In this document: piece by piece, positions 1-8,278 of the stretch
Numbering within the stretch: position 1 is the first letter of the stretch
Layout: each line of letters opens with the position of its first letter
Assembly: GCF_946482535.1 (NCBI RefSeq)
Contig: NZ_CAMLRU010000044.1
Span: 1 to 16,077, forward strand
Source: an uncultured Flavobacterium sp.
GTDB taxonomy: Bacteria > Bacteroidota > Bacteroidia > Flavobacteriales > Flavobacteriaceae
Length of the DNA stretch: 16,077 nt
Direction: 5' to 3'
Notes under the pieces: model-generated
The model's database searches: none
Told to the model about the DNA's origin: nothing
Seen by the model: only the letters and a program-made list of their open reading frames with translations
Translations under genes and position numbers: made by a program

Positions 1-1166
1 TTTTCGTCCAACACTAACATCGGCGGCACTTCCGGTGTAGCTTCTTTGGCTACTTTAGCATCATCGGCACCAAAGGTCGGCGCAGTGTGTACAATTCCGG
101 TTCCGTCTTCGGTAGTAACGAAATCGCCCGAAATTACCCGGTAGGCATTTTCAGGATTTTGATAAGGTTGAGCCAATGGCATCAACTGCTCGTAACGAAT
201 GCCTACTAAATCGGCACCTTTACATTCGACAAGAATTTGGTATGGGATTTTTTTATCGCCTTCTTTAAAATTTTCAAAATCGGAAGCTTCGGTTGAAACA
301 AAAAATCCTTTTCCGAATTGTTTTTCAACAAGGTTTTTGGCTAAAATTACTTTAATCGGACGATAAGTGTATTGATTGAAAGTTTCCACCAAAACATAAT
401 CTATTTTCGGACCAACGGTCAAAGCGGTATTTGAAGGCAAAGTCCATGGTGTTGTCGTCCAAGCCAAAATGTGTACCTCGCCAAAACCTTGCAAAAAGTT
501 GGGTAATGTTTCGGCTTTTGTTTTGAATTGTGCTACGACAGTAGTATCGGTTACATCTCTGTAGCTTCCCGGCTGATTGACTTCGTTTGATGACAATCCG
601 GTTCCTGCTTTTGGAGAGTAAGGTTGAATGGTGTAACCTTTGTACATCAAATCCTTGTTGTAGATTTGTTTCAACAACCACCAAACGGTTTCCATGTATT
701 TGGATTTGTAAGTCACGTATGGATTTTCCATATCTACCCAATAACCCATTTTTTCGGTCAAGTCGTTCCACACATCGGTATAGCGCATTACTGTACGTTT
801 ACACGCTTCGTTATATTCTTCTACCGAGATGGTTTTTCCGATGTCTTCTTTGGTGATGCCTAATTCTTTTTCGGTACCCAATTCAACCGGCAAACCGTGT
901 GTATCCCAACCGGCTTTTCGCTTAACTTGGAACCCTTTTTGGGTTTTGTAACGACAAAAAATATCTTTGATGGCGCGCGCCATTACGTGGTGAATTCCGG
1001 GCAAACCATTCGCAGACGGTGGACCTTCAAAAAACACATACGGTGTGGCACCTTCACGCGAAGTTACACTTTGTTCAAAGACGTTATTTTTTTTCCAAAA
1101 ATCAAGGACTTCCGAGGCTACGGTAGGTAAGTCAAGTCCTTTGTATTCAGTAAACTTAGTACTCAT
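1..1166 (-). CDS. ileS: Isoleucyl-tRNA synthetase, N-terminal 388 residues (3' end outside window)
   Basis: This gene encodes the cytoplasmic enzyme that charges tRNA-Ile with isoleucine. The frame starts at an ATG at 1166 (MSTKFTEYKGLDLP) and stays open to the window edge, so about 388 codons are visible; related Bacteroidota enzymes run to roughly 1100 residues or more. The class I catalytic signature is at residues 54-62 (GLPGIHHVM), a variant of HIGH in which the first His and the Gly are exchanged. As I recall, this is usual for the phylum. The inserted CP1 editing domain shows WTTTPWTLPSN at 236-246 and GTGIVHTAP at 355-363, both diagnostic of Ile/Val/Leu editing domains. The KMSKS loop would lie beyond the edge. 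A -7-like box lies upstream at 1193-1200. The gene follows recO on the same strand but is separated from it by a repeat-bearing spacer, so it probably has its own promoter. I saw no frameshift at the motifs checked. Confidence 0.95.
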   Translation of the reverse strand, partial: MSTKFTEYKGLDLPTVASEVLDFWKKNNVFEQSVTSREGATPYVFFEGPPSANGLPGIHHVMARAIKDIFCRYKTQKGFQVKRKAGWDTHGLPVELGTEKELGITKEDIGKTISVEEYNEACKRTVMRYTDVWNDLTEKMGYWVDMENPYVTYKSKYMETVWWLLKQIYNKDLMYKGYTIQPYSPKAGTGLSSNEVNQPGSYRDVTDTTVVAQFKTKAETLPNFLQGFGEVHILAWTTTPWTLPSNTALTVGPKIDYVLVETFNQYTYRPIKVILAKNLVEKQFGKGFFVSTEASDFENFKEGDKKIPYQILVECKGADLVGIRYEQLMPLAQPYQNPENAYRVISGDFVTTEDGTGIVHTAPTFGADDAKVAKEATPEVPPMLVLDE

Positions 1167-1192
1167 TTTTGTCGTTTTCTTAAATCAGTTTG

Positions 1193-1200
1193 CGAAAGTA
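1193..1200 (-). promoter_or_regulatory. Candidate -7 promoter box of ileS
   Basis: On the minus strand this reads TACTTTCG, one base away from the Bacteroidota -7 consensus TAnnTTTG. It sits 26 bp before the ileS ATG. No convincing -33 TTG was found. The assignment rests on position and this near match only. Confidence 0.4.
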
Positions 1201-1213
1201 ATAAATAGTTGTG

Positions 1214-1241
1214 AGTTATAAGTTATGAGTTAGGAGTTTTT
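1214..1241. repeat. Four tandem copies of a 7-bp unit (AGTTAnn)
   Basis: Four consecutive heptamers read AGTTATA, AGTTATG, AGTTAGG and AGTTTTT. The repeat lies directly upstream of the ileS promoter region and abuts the inverted-repeat element that starts at 1242. The function is unknown. Similar short tandem heptamers occur in spacers of flavobacterial genomes as far as I recall, but I could not check this. Confidence 0.6.
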
Positions 1242-1349
1242 GCGTTAGCGATTGCAACGAAAATCCTTTTTTTGTCAAAAAATCCCTTGATAGCACTCAT
1301 GGGATAAAAAAAGATTGTAGTGGAAAGCGCGACCCGAAGGGTAACGCCC
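1242..1349. repeat. Intergenic nested inverted-repeat element, probably a dispersed flavobacterial repeat
   Basis: The element fills most of the recO-ileS spacer. Its outer arms are GCGTTA (1242-1247) and TAACGC (1342-1347). Inside these lie CTTTTTTT (1266-1273) with AAAAAAAG (1306-1313), and ATCCC (1282-1286) with GGGAT (1301-1305), so the pairs nest around one centre. A small hairpin ACCC-GAA-GGGT occupies 1332-1342. There is also an internal direct repeat, GATTGCAACGAAAA (1250-1263) and GATTGTAGTGGAAA (1313-1326). The element begins 8 bp past the recO stop, so it could act as a 3' end or attenuator for the porZ-recO message. It resembles repeat sequences I associate with many Flavobacterium intergenic regions; copy number cannot be judged from one window. 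Confidence 0.6.
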
Positions 1350-1357
1350 AGATAATT

Positions 1358-2071
1358 TTAAGCAAAAACTTCCTTTAAAACTTCGAGTGATTTAGGTTTT
1401 TTGAAGCCTTCGAGGTGAATGGTGTAGTAGTTGAGTAGGATTTTGAGTAACATTTGGCGTTCGATACCGGCGAAGACCTTTTGGTTGCTGTCAAATTTTA
1501 AATCGATGAGTTTTTTGAACAGATGGGTTTCGTGTTCGGAGAGGCAGCTTGTTCCGAGAAATGGACTAAAAATACCGTCATTCATTTCAAAATAGTTGCC
1601 TTCGATGTCGGTTGTGTCGGGATAAAATCCCAGAAATTTGGTGATTTCCAACAGCAAAATTAAATGAAAATTGGCCGTTTCTTCGTGGGTGTCGAGCCAA
1701 AGTAAAGCCGTTTCCAGAAAAGTAAATAAGCCTTCGTTTTTTTCTTCTTCTTGAATGCTGTGGTGCAGTACTTCGGAAAGAAAAATGACTATAGTGCTTT
1801 TGATAATATCGGTATTGATGGTTTGGTAAGCCGAGGCGAGTTTGATTTCCTTGAAGTGTTCGAGTGTGCCTTTGTTTTTGTGATTGGCTTCGATTTCCAA
1901 TAGTGTCAAAGGTTGGAAATAGGCTATTTTTTGATTTGATTTTTTAGCCGAAAAAGCATTGGGTACAAAATAACTTTTTAGTCCGTCACTCAAAGTAAAG
2001 CATTTCACTATCAGGCTTTTTTCCTGATATTTTAGCGAAGAAATGACGATGGCTTTGGTTTTGACGAGCAT
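1358..2071 (-). CDS. recO: DNA repair protein RecO
   Basis: RecO is the recombination mediator that, with RecR, loads RecA onto SSB-coated single-stranded DNA in the RecF pathway. The 237-residue product opens with MLVKTKAIVISSLKYQEKSL, the typical start of the RecO N-terminal OB fold (about residues 1-80). The remaining helical part matches the family's length and layout (IFLSEVLHHSIQEEE, then LLLEITKFLGFYPD). Only two cysteines are visible (in KCFTL and TSCLSE), so the four-Cys zinc site seen in some RecO proteins is absent, as in Escherichia coli RecO. The ATG at 2071 gives the full OB-fold start. The gene follows porZ by 36 bp with no terminator between them, so the two are probably cotranscribed. 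The identification rests on recognised sequence pattern rather than a catalytic motif, because RecO has none. Confidence 0.9.
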   Translation of the reverse strand: MLVKTKAIVISSLKYQEKSLIVKCFTLSDGLKSYFVPNAFSAKKSNQKIAYFQPLTLLEIEANHKNKGTLEHFKEIKLASAYQTINTDIIKSTIVIFLSEVLHHSIQEEEKNEGLFTFLETALLWLDTHEETANFHLILLLEITKFLGFYPDTTDIEGNYFEMNDGIFSPFLGTSCLSEHETHLFKKLIDLKFDSNQKVFAGIERQMLLKILLNYYTIHLEGFKKPKSLEVLKEVFA

Positions 2072-2086
2072 CTAAAAAAGGCGATT

Positions 2087-2109
2087 TACGAAGTTTGAAG
2101 TACGAAGTT
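2087..2109. repeat. Three 7-bp tandem units spanning the porZ stop codon
   Basis: On the plus strand the sequence reads TACGAAG, TTTGAAG, TACGAAG and then TT, so TACGAAGTT occurs at 2087-2095 and again at 2101-2109 in a 7-bp register. The last copy runs into the porZ TAA stop (2108-2110). The repeat makes up most of the 36-bp porZ-recO gap. Its function is unknown. Confidence 0.55.
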
Positions 2110-4405
2110 ATCGAATTATCATCACTTTTTTAACGGCGGTTTCTGAAGCATCTTCGGCGGCTATAAAAACCATGTACACGCCCGAAGCCACTTTGTATTT
2201 GCCAAAAGCGGTGGTATCCCATTCGATGGTTCCGCCTTCCGAAGTGGTTTCGTAAACCAAGTTCCCTTCGATATCGGTAATTTTGATATTGGCTTTTGAA
2301 ATCAGTCCGGCTATTTTAACTGTGCCTACGTATTCAGGGCGAACCGGATTGGGATAAATGTAAACATCCTTCAAATCATCGGCAGGTTTGGTCGAAGCGC
2401 CTTGAAAAGAAACCAATCCCTTATCGGTAGCAAAAAAAACCTCTCCGGTTTCGGCATTGATTTCGACGTCATTGACCACATTGCTTGGTAAAGGAGAGTT
2501 GTCTTTGGTGAAATGGTAAATAGTTTCTTGTCCGTTAGGCGAAAAAAGAAAAACCCCTGAGTCACCGGTACTGATCCATTTTTGATTGGAACCATTCACG
2601 GCTATGTCGGTGATGAATTGTTCGTATAAAAGTTCTTGGGCTAAGTCGTCTTCCAAAATAATGATGGCGTTGGCTCTCATTTGATCGGGGTTGTTATAGC
2701 TGCTGGTGCTGGGTAAAATACGGAGTCCGCGGTTGGTGCCTATCCAAAGTTGGTTTCGATTGTCAATGGCGATGGCTCTGACATCTTTCGAAGGAAGATT
2801 CCCTACGTCGGTTCCTTCGGTCATTTTTTTGAACACGCCGGCACTTTCATTATAGGCAATAACTCCGTCGATATTGGAAGCAATCCACTTAGTGCCCGAT
2901 TTATCAATAACGATTTTGTTTAAGTTGGAGGCAACCGGACTATCCAATATATTTTCCATGTCAAAAGATTGCCATTGTCCGCCCGATTTTAAAACTTTAA
3001 GTTGATTGTTGACTTTGCTGTTGGTTACCCAAAGATTGCCTTGCGAATCAAAAGCGGTTCCGTTAATTCTGATACTCGGGCTGGAACCACTGTCCAATCC
3101 GGGTTCTAAAGCACTGTTGGATTGGTTTAAAAGCGTGGTTGGGACGTCTTCTTTAACGTTTAATAGGCCACTGTGATAGGAACTAATGTAAACCTCTGTT
3201 TCGTCATTGGGATTGACCGTTATTTTTGACAAAGCTTTGGCGTCTAAAACTGCTGAATAAGGAATGTTAAGCCAACCGGAAGTTTCGTTGTATTTACTAA
3301 TGCCAAATTCCGAAAGACCAGTGCTGGTGTAGGTATAAGGATTGTAGCTAATATCATAACCACCGTAAACGGCCCAAAGATTAGAGGAAGTACTATTGAT
3401 GGCGAACATATTGTTTTTAGAAGGGCCATCGGGCATTATAAATTCGAAGCCGGTCGCATTGCTGATGGTTGAAGCTAATATTCCGTTTTCATTGGTGCCG
3501 ATATAAATATTTTCATTGATGACAGTGGCACAAGAGAAAGTTACCGGAGCTGCTGTAACCTGTGTGTTCTGAATATGGGTTGTTTGAATAAAAGAGGAAT
3601 TATAAATAAACACATGATTGGCGGAAGTCACGACCAAATAATTGGGTGTTGCCCTGATTTCGAGACCGGTTTGTCCTATGTTGCCAATTTCTTCATAGAA
3701 ATTTCCGTTGTATTTGTAGACTCTGTTATTGGTGTTCATTCCGACCAATTGGTTGTTGAACGTAACTATTCCGTTCCAATAACCGTTATCAAAAACCACC
3801 CATTGGGCAAAATCATTCAAATTAGGATTCGTGATTGATGCTTTTCGGATACCGTTAAAAACGGTTACTGCGTAAATTTCGCCATTGTAAACAGCGGTTT
3901 GATAAACTTTTACTTCTTCTCCGTTAGGACCGATAAAATAGGTGTCTCCAAATTCTAAAGTGGCCAATTTATATTGAACAATACCAAAATCACAAGAAAC
4001 ATAAACGATACCGTCATATTCCATGAAATGATTTATTTTTTTGATGTTGGAAGGGATGTTTTTGTTGATGATGTCAACTACATTCAGCATAGAACCATCG
4101 GCATTATTGATTACAATCATGAGTCCGTTTTCATATCCGACGATGGTTTTGTTGAAGTTGTCGCTATGATAAACCGCCGAAATGGTTTGTCCCGAGAGGC
4201 CTTCAATAGTGTTTATGGTTTGCAGGTCGCTTGAAAGTGTATTTTTGATAAATAAAGCGTTTTCGGCTGCAGCATATACTTTATTGGCAGATTCAGAAAG
4301 GTCTTTGATTTGATTGTATGAAAAATAGCCTTTCCAATTTTGATTTTGTTGTGCAAAACCGATTTGGAAAATGAAGACAAATAAATAAAGCAGGCCGTTT
4401 TTCAT
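2108..4405 (-). CDS. porZ: T9SS protein PorZ (two beta-propellers plus C-terminal sorting domain)
   Basis: In Porphyromonas gingivalis, PorZ is a surface component of the type IX secretion system that works with the sortase PorU and binds the anionic LPS to which cargo is attached. The 765-residue product has a signal peptide (MKNGLLYLFVFIFQIGFA, cut before QQ) and an N-terminal propeller beginning WKGYFSYNQIKDLSES. Its second half contains 'regulator propeller' blades, for example QLWIGTNRGLRIL near residue 550, TKWIASNIDGVIAY and EVFFATDKGLVSF. The last 90 or so residues form a type A-like T9SS sorting domain with the YPNP motif, ending KKVMIIR. Length and domain order match PorZ (about 776 residues in P. 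gingivalis). The ATG at 4405 fits the signal peptide, and an exact -7 box lies 18 bp upstream. recO follows on the same strand. A generic secreted propeller protein is the alternative, but the N-terminal pattern favours PorZ. Confidence 0.82.
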   Translation of the reverse strand: MKNGLLYLFVFIFQIGFAQQNQNWKGYFSYNQIKDLSESANKVYAAAENALFIKNTLSSDLQTINTIEGLSGQTISAVYHSDNFNKTIVGYENGLMIVINNADGSMLNVVDIINKNIPSNIKKINHFMEYDGIVYVSCDFGIVQYKLATLEFGDTYFIGPNGEEVKVYQTAVYNGEIYAVTVFNGIRKASITNPNLNDFAQWVVFDNGYWNGIVTFNNQLVGMNTNNRVYKYNGNFYEEIGNIGQTGLEIRATPNYLVVTSANHVFIYNSSFIQTTHIQNTQVTAAPVTFSCATVINENIYIGTNENGILASTISNATGFEFIMPDGPSKNNMFAINSTSSNLWAVYGGYDISYNPYTYTSTGLSEFGISKYNETSGWLNIPYSAVLDAKALSKITVNPNDETEVYISSYHSGLLNVKEDVPTTLLNQSNSALEPGLDSGSSPSIRINGTAFDSQGNLWVTNSKVNNQLKVLKSGGQWQSFDMENILDSPVASNLNKIVIDKSGTKWIASNIDGVIAYNESAGVFKKMTEGTDVGNLPSKDVRAIAIDNRNQLWIGTNRGLRILPSTSSYNNPDQMRANAIIILEDDLAQELLYEQFITDIAVNGSNQKWISTGDSGVFLFSPNGQETIYHFTKDNSPLPSNVVNDVEINAETGEVFFATDKGLVSFQGASTKPADDLKDVYIYPNPVRPEYVGTVKIAGLISKANIKITDIEGNLVYETTSEGGTIEWDTTAFGKYKVASGVYMVFIAAEDASETAVKKVMIIR

Positions 4406-4423
4406 TTGAGAACAATTAGTTTA

Positions 4424-4431
4424 CAAATATA
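4424..4431 (-). promoter_or_regulatory. -7 promoter box of porZ-recO
   Basis: The minus strand reads TATATTTG, an exact match to TAnnTTTG, ending 18 bp before the porZ ATG. This implies a leader of roughly 12-15 nt. No clear -33 TTG is seen at the expected spacing. Confidence 0.6.
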
Positions 4432-4468
4432 GTATAAACGCAAAAATTATAGTTTTGGTATTTTATCC

Positions 4469-4500
4469 AAAAAAAATGCCCTCGTAAAGAGAGCATTTTT
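4469..4500 (-). terminator. Rho-independent terminator of gdhA
   Basis: Inverted arms lie at 4472-4483 and 4489-4500 around a 5-nt loop. Read on the minus strand the stem pairs throughout, with one U-G wobble, and is followed by a run of eight U (4469-4476). On the plus strand the same position is a C-A mismatch, which supports minus-strand use. It lies 26 bp after the gdhA stop and insulates porZ from gdhA. Confidence 0.85.
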
Positions 4501-4526
4501 CAAGTTTTGGTTGGTTGTATTTTGAA

Positions 4527-5882
<1,356 letters not shown>

Positions 5883-5895
5883 TTAATTTTTTTAA

Positions 5896-5907
5896 GAAAA
5901 CGTTTTC
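5896..5907. promoter_or_regulatory. Perfect 12-bp palindrome in the gdhA leader, LacI-family operator-like
   Basis: GAAAACGTTTTC is its own reverse complement and has the central CG flanked by A and T runs that is typical of LacI/GalR-family operators. It lies 25 bp upstream of the gdhA ATG and about 11 bp downstream of the -7 box, a position where a bound repressor would block early transcription. It could also be a chance palindrome in AT-rich DNA. No LacI-type gene is in the window. Confidence 0.4.
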
Positions 5908-5918
5908 GTAAATTCCGA

Positions 5919-5926
5919 CAAATATA
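5919..5926 (-). promoter_or_regulatory. -7 promoter box of gdhA
   Basis: The minus strand reads TATATTTG, an exact TAnnTTTG match and identical to the porZ box. It ends 48 bp before the gdhA ATG. No clear -33 TTG precedes it at normal spacing. Confidence 0.6.
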
Positions 5927-6101
5927 CATTTTATTAAAAATATGGGGGGAAAGTTTTTTTAAATTCTCAGAATTTTTACAGTTATGTTAAGAAAATTTGA
6001 GGATAGTTGTAATAAATGTTGTCTTTTAAAACTTTTGTTGCTTTTTTTCGTATATAAATGAACAATTTTTTATTTTATTTTATAACTGAATGATGTTTTT
6101 A

Positions 6102-6109
6102 TATATTTG
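6102..6109 (+). promoter_or_regulatory. -7 promoter box of the 6131-6919 gene
   Basis: TATATTTG matches TAnnTTTG exactly. It overlaps the TTG at 6107 that would otherwise extend the reading frame upstream, which argues that translation starts downstream at the ATG at 6131 or 6137. The remaining 260-bp gdhA-to-6131 spacer is AT-rich and shows no other gene or hairpin that I can support. Confidence 0.6.
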
Positions 6110-6130
6110 TCGAGAATTGAACTTATTAGT

Positions 6131-6919
6131 ATGCAAATGCCCAAAAAATTTATCATAACCTCGCTGTTGTTATTTGCATTTTCAAATAGCACTTTTGCCC
6201 AGTTTGGTTTCTCCCATGAAATTGGAGCTATAGTTGGTCCGGTTGCCTTTCAATCTGATTATGGTGAGCGACATGATTTTTCAACAAATGCCGGAAATAC
6301 CGGGTATGGGATTGGGATTATTCACTACTTGAATTTTTCTTATAGAGCTGAGTGTAATTGTTACACTCCGGAAACTTATTTTAACGACCACTTTAAACTT
6401 AGAAGTGAATTGTCATATAATAAAACTGACTTGCAGCATTTTGGCAAATGGGTTGATGGGAGCAGAACCTCTTTAATTGCTAATCAATTGAGAGGGATGA
6501 GAGGGAGTACGGCTGTAACCAATGTGGGAATGCAGCTCGAGTTTTTCCCGTTGAGCATTAGAGACTTCAGTTCTACTATTGGTGCATGGGCTCCATTTTT
6601 AAGCTTGGGAGGCCAGTTTAGTTTTTATGACCCTGAAGCGTATTCTACACTTGGAAATTTAAATACTCCATTGACAACTCCAATCAAGTATATGGGAGCC
6701 ACTACCAACCAAGGAGGTACAGTTTGGTCTATAGTAGGCAGTGTCGGAACCCGATACAAATTAACTGAGCTTTCGGATTTGATGGTTGATTTGAGGTTCC
6801 AATATTACTTTTCCAATTGGGTTGATGGTCTGAATCCCGATCCTGCGGTTTATGTGGAGAACAGGGCTAACGATTGGAATGTATGGTTAAACTTTGGTTA
6901 TATTTACTACCTCCAATAG
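6131..6919 (+). CDS. Uncharacterised exported protein of the THC0290_0291 family (probable outer-membrane beta-barrel)
   Basis: I recognise this as a member of the family named THC0290_0291 in flavobacterial genomes; no function is known to me. From the ATG at 6131 it has 262 residues (260 from the ATG at 6137). A clear signal peptide, MPKKFIITSLLLFAFSNSTFA, precedes QFGFSHEIG. The mature part is rich in short alternating hydrophobic/polar stretches with many aromatic residues (FGFSHEIGAIVGPVAFQSDYG, VDLRFQYYFSNWVDG) and ends WLNFGYIYYLQ. This suggests an outer-membrane beta-barrel, though no signature residue proves it. A conserved-looking ECNCYT holds the two cysteines seen. The TTG at 6107 lies inside the -7 box and is unlikely to be the start. 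The gene is divergent from gdhA and converges on hflX with a 6-bp gap. Confidence 0.75.
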   Translation: MQMPKKFIITSLLLFAFSNSTFAQFGFSHEIGAIVGPVAFQSDYGERHDFSTNAGNTGYGIGIIHYLNFSYRAECNCYTPETYFNDHFKLRSELSYNKTDLQHFGKWVDGSRTSLIANQLRGMRGSTAVTNVGMQLEFFPLSIRDFSSTIGAWAPFLSLGGQFSFYDPEAYSTLGNLNTPLTTPIKYMGATTNQGGTVWSIVGSVGTRYKLTELSDLMVDLRFQYYFSNWVDGLNPDPAVYVENRANDWNVWLNFGYIYYLQ

Positions 6920-6925
6920 GATTAT

Positions 6926-8146
6926 TTATTCCTCAATTACATCTTTATAATCGGGATACAAGAATTTGTTGTATGGGAATCGCGTGATGTGAATTTCTCT
7001 AACGGCTTCATATACTTTTTCTCTGAATTCTTCAAAATTATCCTTGTTAGTAGCTGAAATGAACAGCGCATTTTTTTCGCCAACATTACTCATCCACGTT
7101 GCTTTCCATTCTTCTAGCGTATAGTGTTTGGTAGTCTTTTCGGTAATTAAATCATCAGCATCAATTTGTAAATGTCGGTAGGCATCAATTTTATTAAAAA
7201 CCATAATGGTTGGTTTATCATTGCTTTTAATGTCTAATAAAATTTGATTGACTGATTGAATGTGTTCTTCAAAATCGGGATGAGAAATATCTACAACGTG
7301 AAGTAACAAATCGGCTTCGCGAACTTCATCAAGTGTGCTTTTGAAAGATTCTATTAATTGGGTTGGTAATTTTCTAATAAAACCAACAGTATCTGAAAGT
7401 AAGAAAGGAAGATTTTTAATCACTACTTTGCGAACCGTTGTGTCGAGGGTAGCAAATAATTTATTCTCTACAAAGACTTCGCTTTTGCTGATAACATTCA
7501 TTAAAGTAGATTTCCCAACATTAGTATAACCTACCAAAGCCACTCTAACCATGGCGCCGCGATTACTTCTTTGTATAGACATTTGCTTGTCTATAGTTCT
7601 GATTTTTTCTTTTAATAGCGCAATTCTGTCTCTGACAATTCTTCGGTCTGTTTCAATTTCAGTTTCTCCGGGACCACGAAGACCGATCCCACCTTTTTGA
7701 CGCTCCAAGTGAGTCCACATTCCGGAAAGACGGGGCAATAAATACTGACATTGTGCTAATTCGACCTGAGTTCTGGCGTATGAAGTTTCTGCTCTTTGTG
7801 CAAAAATATCTAATATTAAATTGGTTCGATCCAGAATTTTACAGTCAAGAATTTTGGAAATATTTTTTTGTTGGGAAGGGGACAATTCGTCGTCAAAAAT
7901 TACAGTAGAAATATTATTTTCTTTAATGTAAAGGTGTATTTCTTCCATCTTGCCCGTACCTAAAAAAGTTTTAGGATTAGGTCTTTCGAGTTTTTGCGAA
8001 AATCGTTTAATTACTTCTCCTCCTGCAGTGTAAGTTAAGAATTCCAGCTCGTCTAGGTATTCTTTTAGTTTGTCTTCACTTTGGTTTTGAGTAACAATTC
8101 CAACAATTACGGTACGCTCAAAATTTATAATTTCTTTTTCTAACAT
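6926..8146 (-). CDS. hflX: GTPase HflX (ribosome-splitting GTPase)
   Basis: HflX is an Obg-superfamily GTPase that binds the 50S subunit and splits stalled or inactive ribosomes, chiefly under stress. The 406-residue product starts MLEKEIINFERTVIVGIV. It has the N-terminal HflX domain (about 1-190) with the hallmark GGIGLRGPGETEIETDRR (152-169). The GTPase domain follows, with G1 GYTNVGKST (206-214), G2 TLDTT (233-237), G3 DTVGF (252-256) and G4 NKID (318-321). The frame is open to a TTG at 8230, but those 28 extra residues are unlike the family, and a -7 box at 8164-8171 lies inside them. The ATG at 8146 is therefore preferred, giving a leader of about 12 nt. It is divergent from the giant surface-protein gene and tail to tail with the gene at 6131-6919; no hfq or hflKC partner is present here. 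Confidence 0.95.
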   Translation of the reverse strand: MLEKEIINFERTVIVGIVTQNQSEDKLKEYLDELEFLTYTAGGEVIKRFSQKLERPNPKTFLGTGKMEEIHLYIKENNISTVIFDDELSPSQQKNISKILDCKILDRTNLILDIFAQRAETSYARTQVELAQCQYLLPRLSGMWTHLERQKGGIGLRGPGETEIETDRRIVRDRIALLKEKIRTIDKQMSIQRSNRGAMVRVALVGYTNVGKSTLMNVISKSEVFVENKLFATLDTTVRKVVIKNLPFLLSDTVGFIRKLPTQLIESFKSTLDEVREADLLLHVVDISHPDFEEHIQSVNQILLDIKSNDKPTIMVFNKIDAYRHLQIDADDLITEKTTKHYTLEEWKATWMSNVGEKNALFISATNKDNFEEFREKVYEAVREIHITRFPYNKFLYPDYKDVIEE

Positions 8147-8163
8147 TAGGTCATATTGAATTA

Positions 8164-8171
8164 CAAAAATA
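8164..8171 (-). promoter_or_regulatory. -7 promoter box of hflX
   Basis: The minus strand reads TATTTTTG, an exact TAnnTTTG match ending 17 bp before the ATG at 8146. Its position supports that start over the upstream TTG. The -33 element is not evident. Confidence 0.5.
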
Positions 8172-8278
8172 GTGATAAGAAAATTAAGTTTGGGCACATT
8201 TTGTTTACCAAATAGTAACAATAACTTCAATTATTTTGCCAAAAAAAATATAAATGTTATTTTTTTCATAATTTTTAC

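Noticed and set aside
352..771. 139-residue open frame on the minus strand at 352-771
   Set aside because: It overlaps the ileS coding frame in another register. The ileS frame shows the class I and editing motifs; this frame shows no recognisable pattern.
3575..4234. Plus-strand open frames of 86-87 residues inside porZ (3575-3838 and 3974-4234)
   Set aside because: They are shadows of the porZ frame; no signal or domain pattern and no promoter box was seen before them.
5927..6101. Possible small RNA or gene in the AT-rich gdhA upstream spacer
   Set aside because: No open frame with a start and coding pattern, no hairpin with a U-run, and no second promoter box could be supported.
6107..6130. 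TTG start at 6107 for the exported protein
   Set aside because: The TTG overlaps an exact -7 promoter box and would place eight residues before the signal peptide; the ATGs at 6131/6137 fit better.
8147..8230. 28-residue N-terminal extension of HflX from a TTG at 8230
   Set aside because: The extension is unlike HflX proteins and contains the -7 box at 8164-8171; the ATG at 8146 gives the normal N-terminus.
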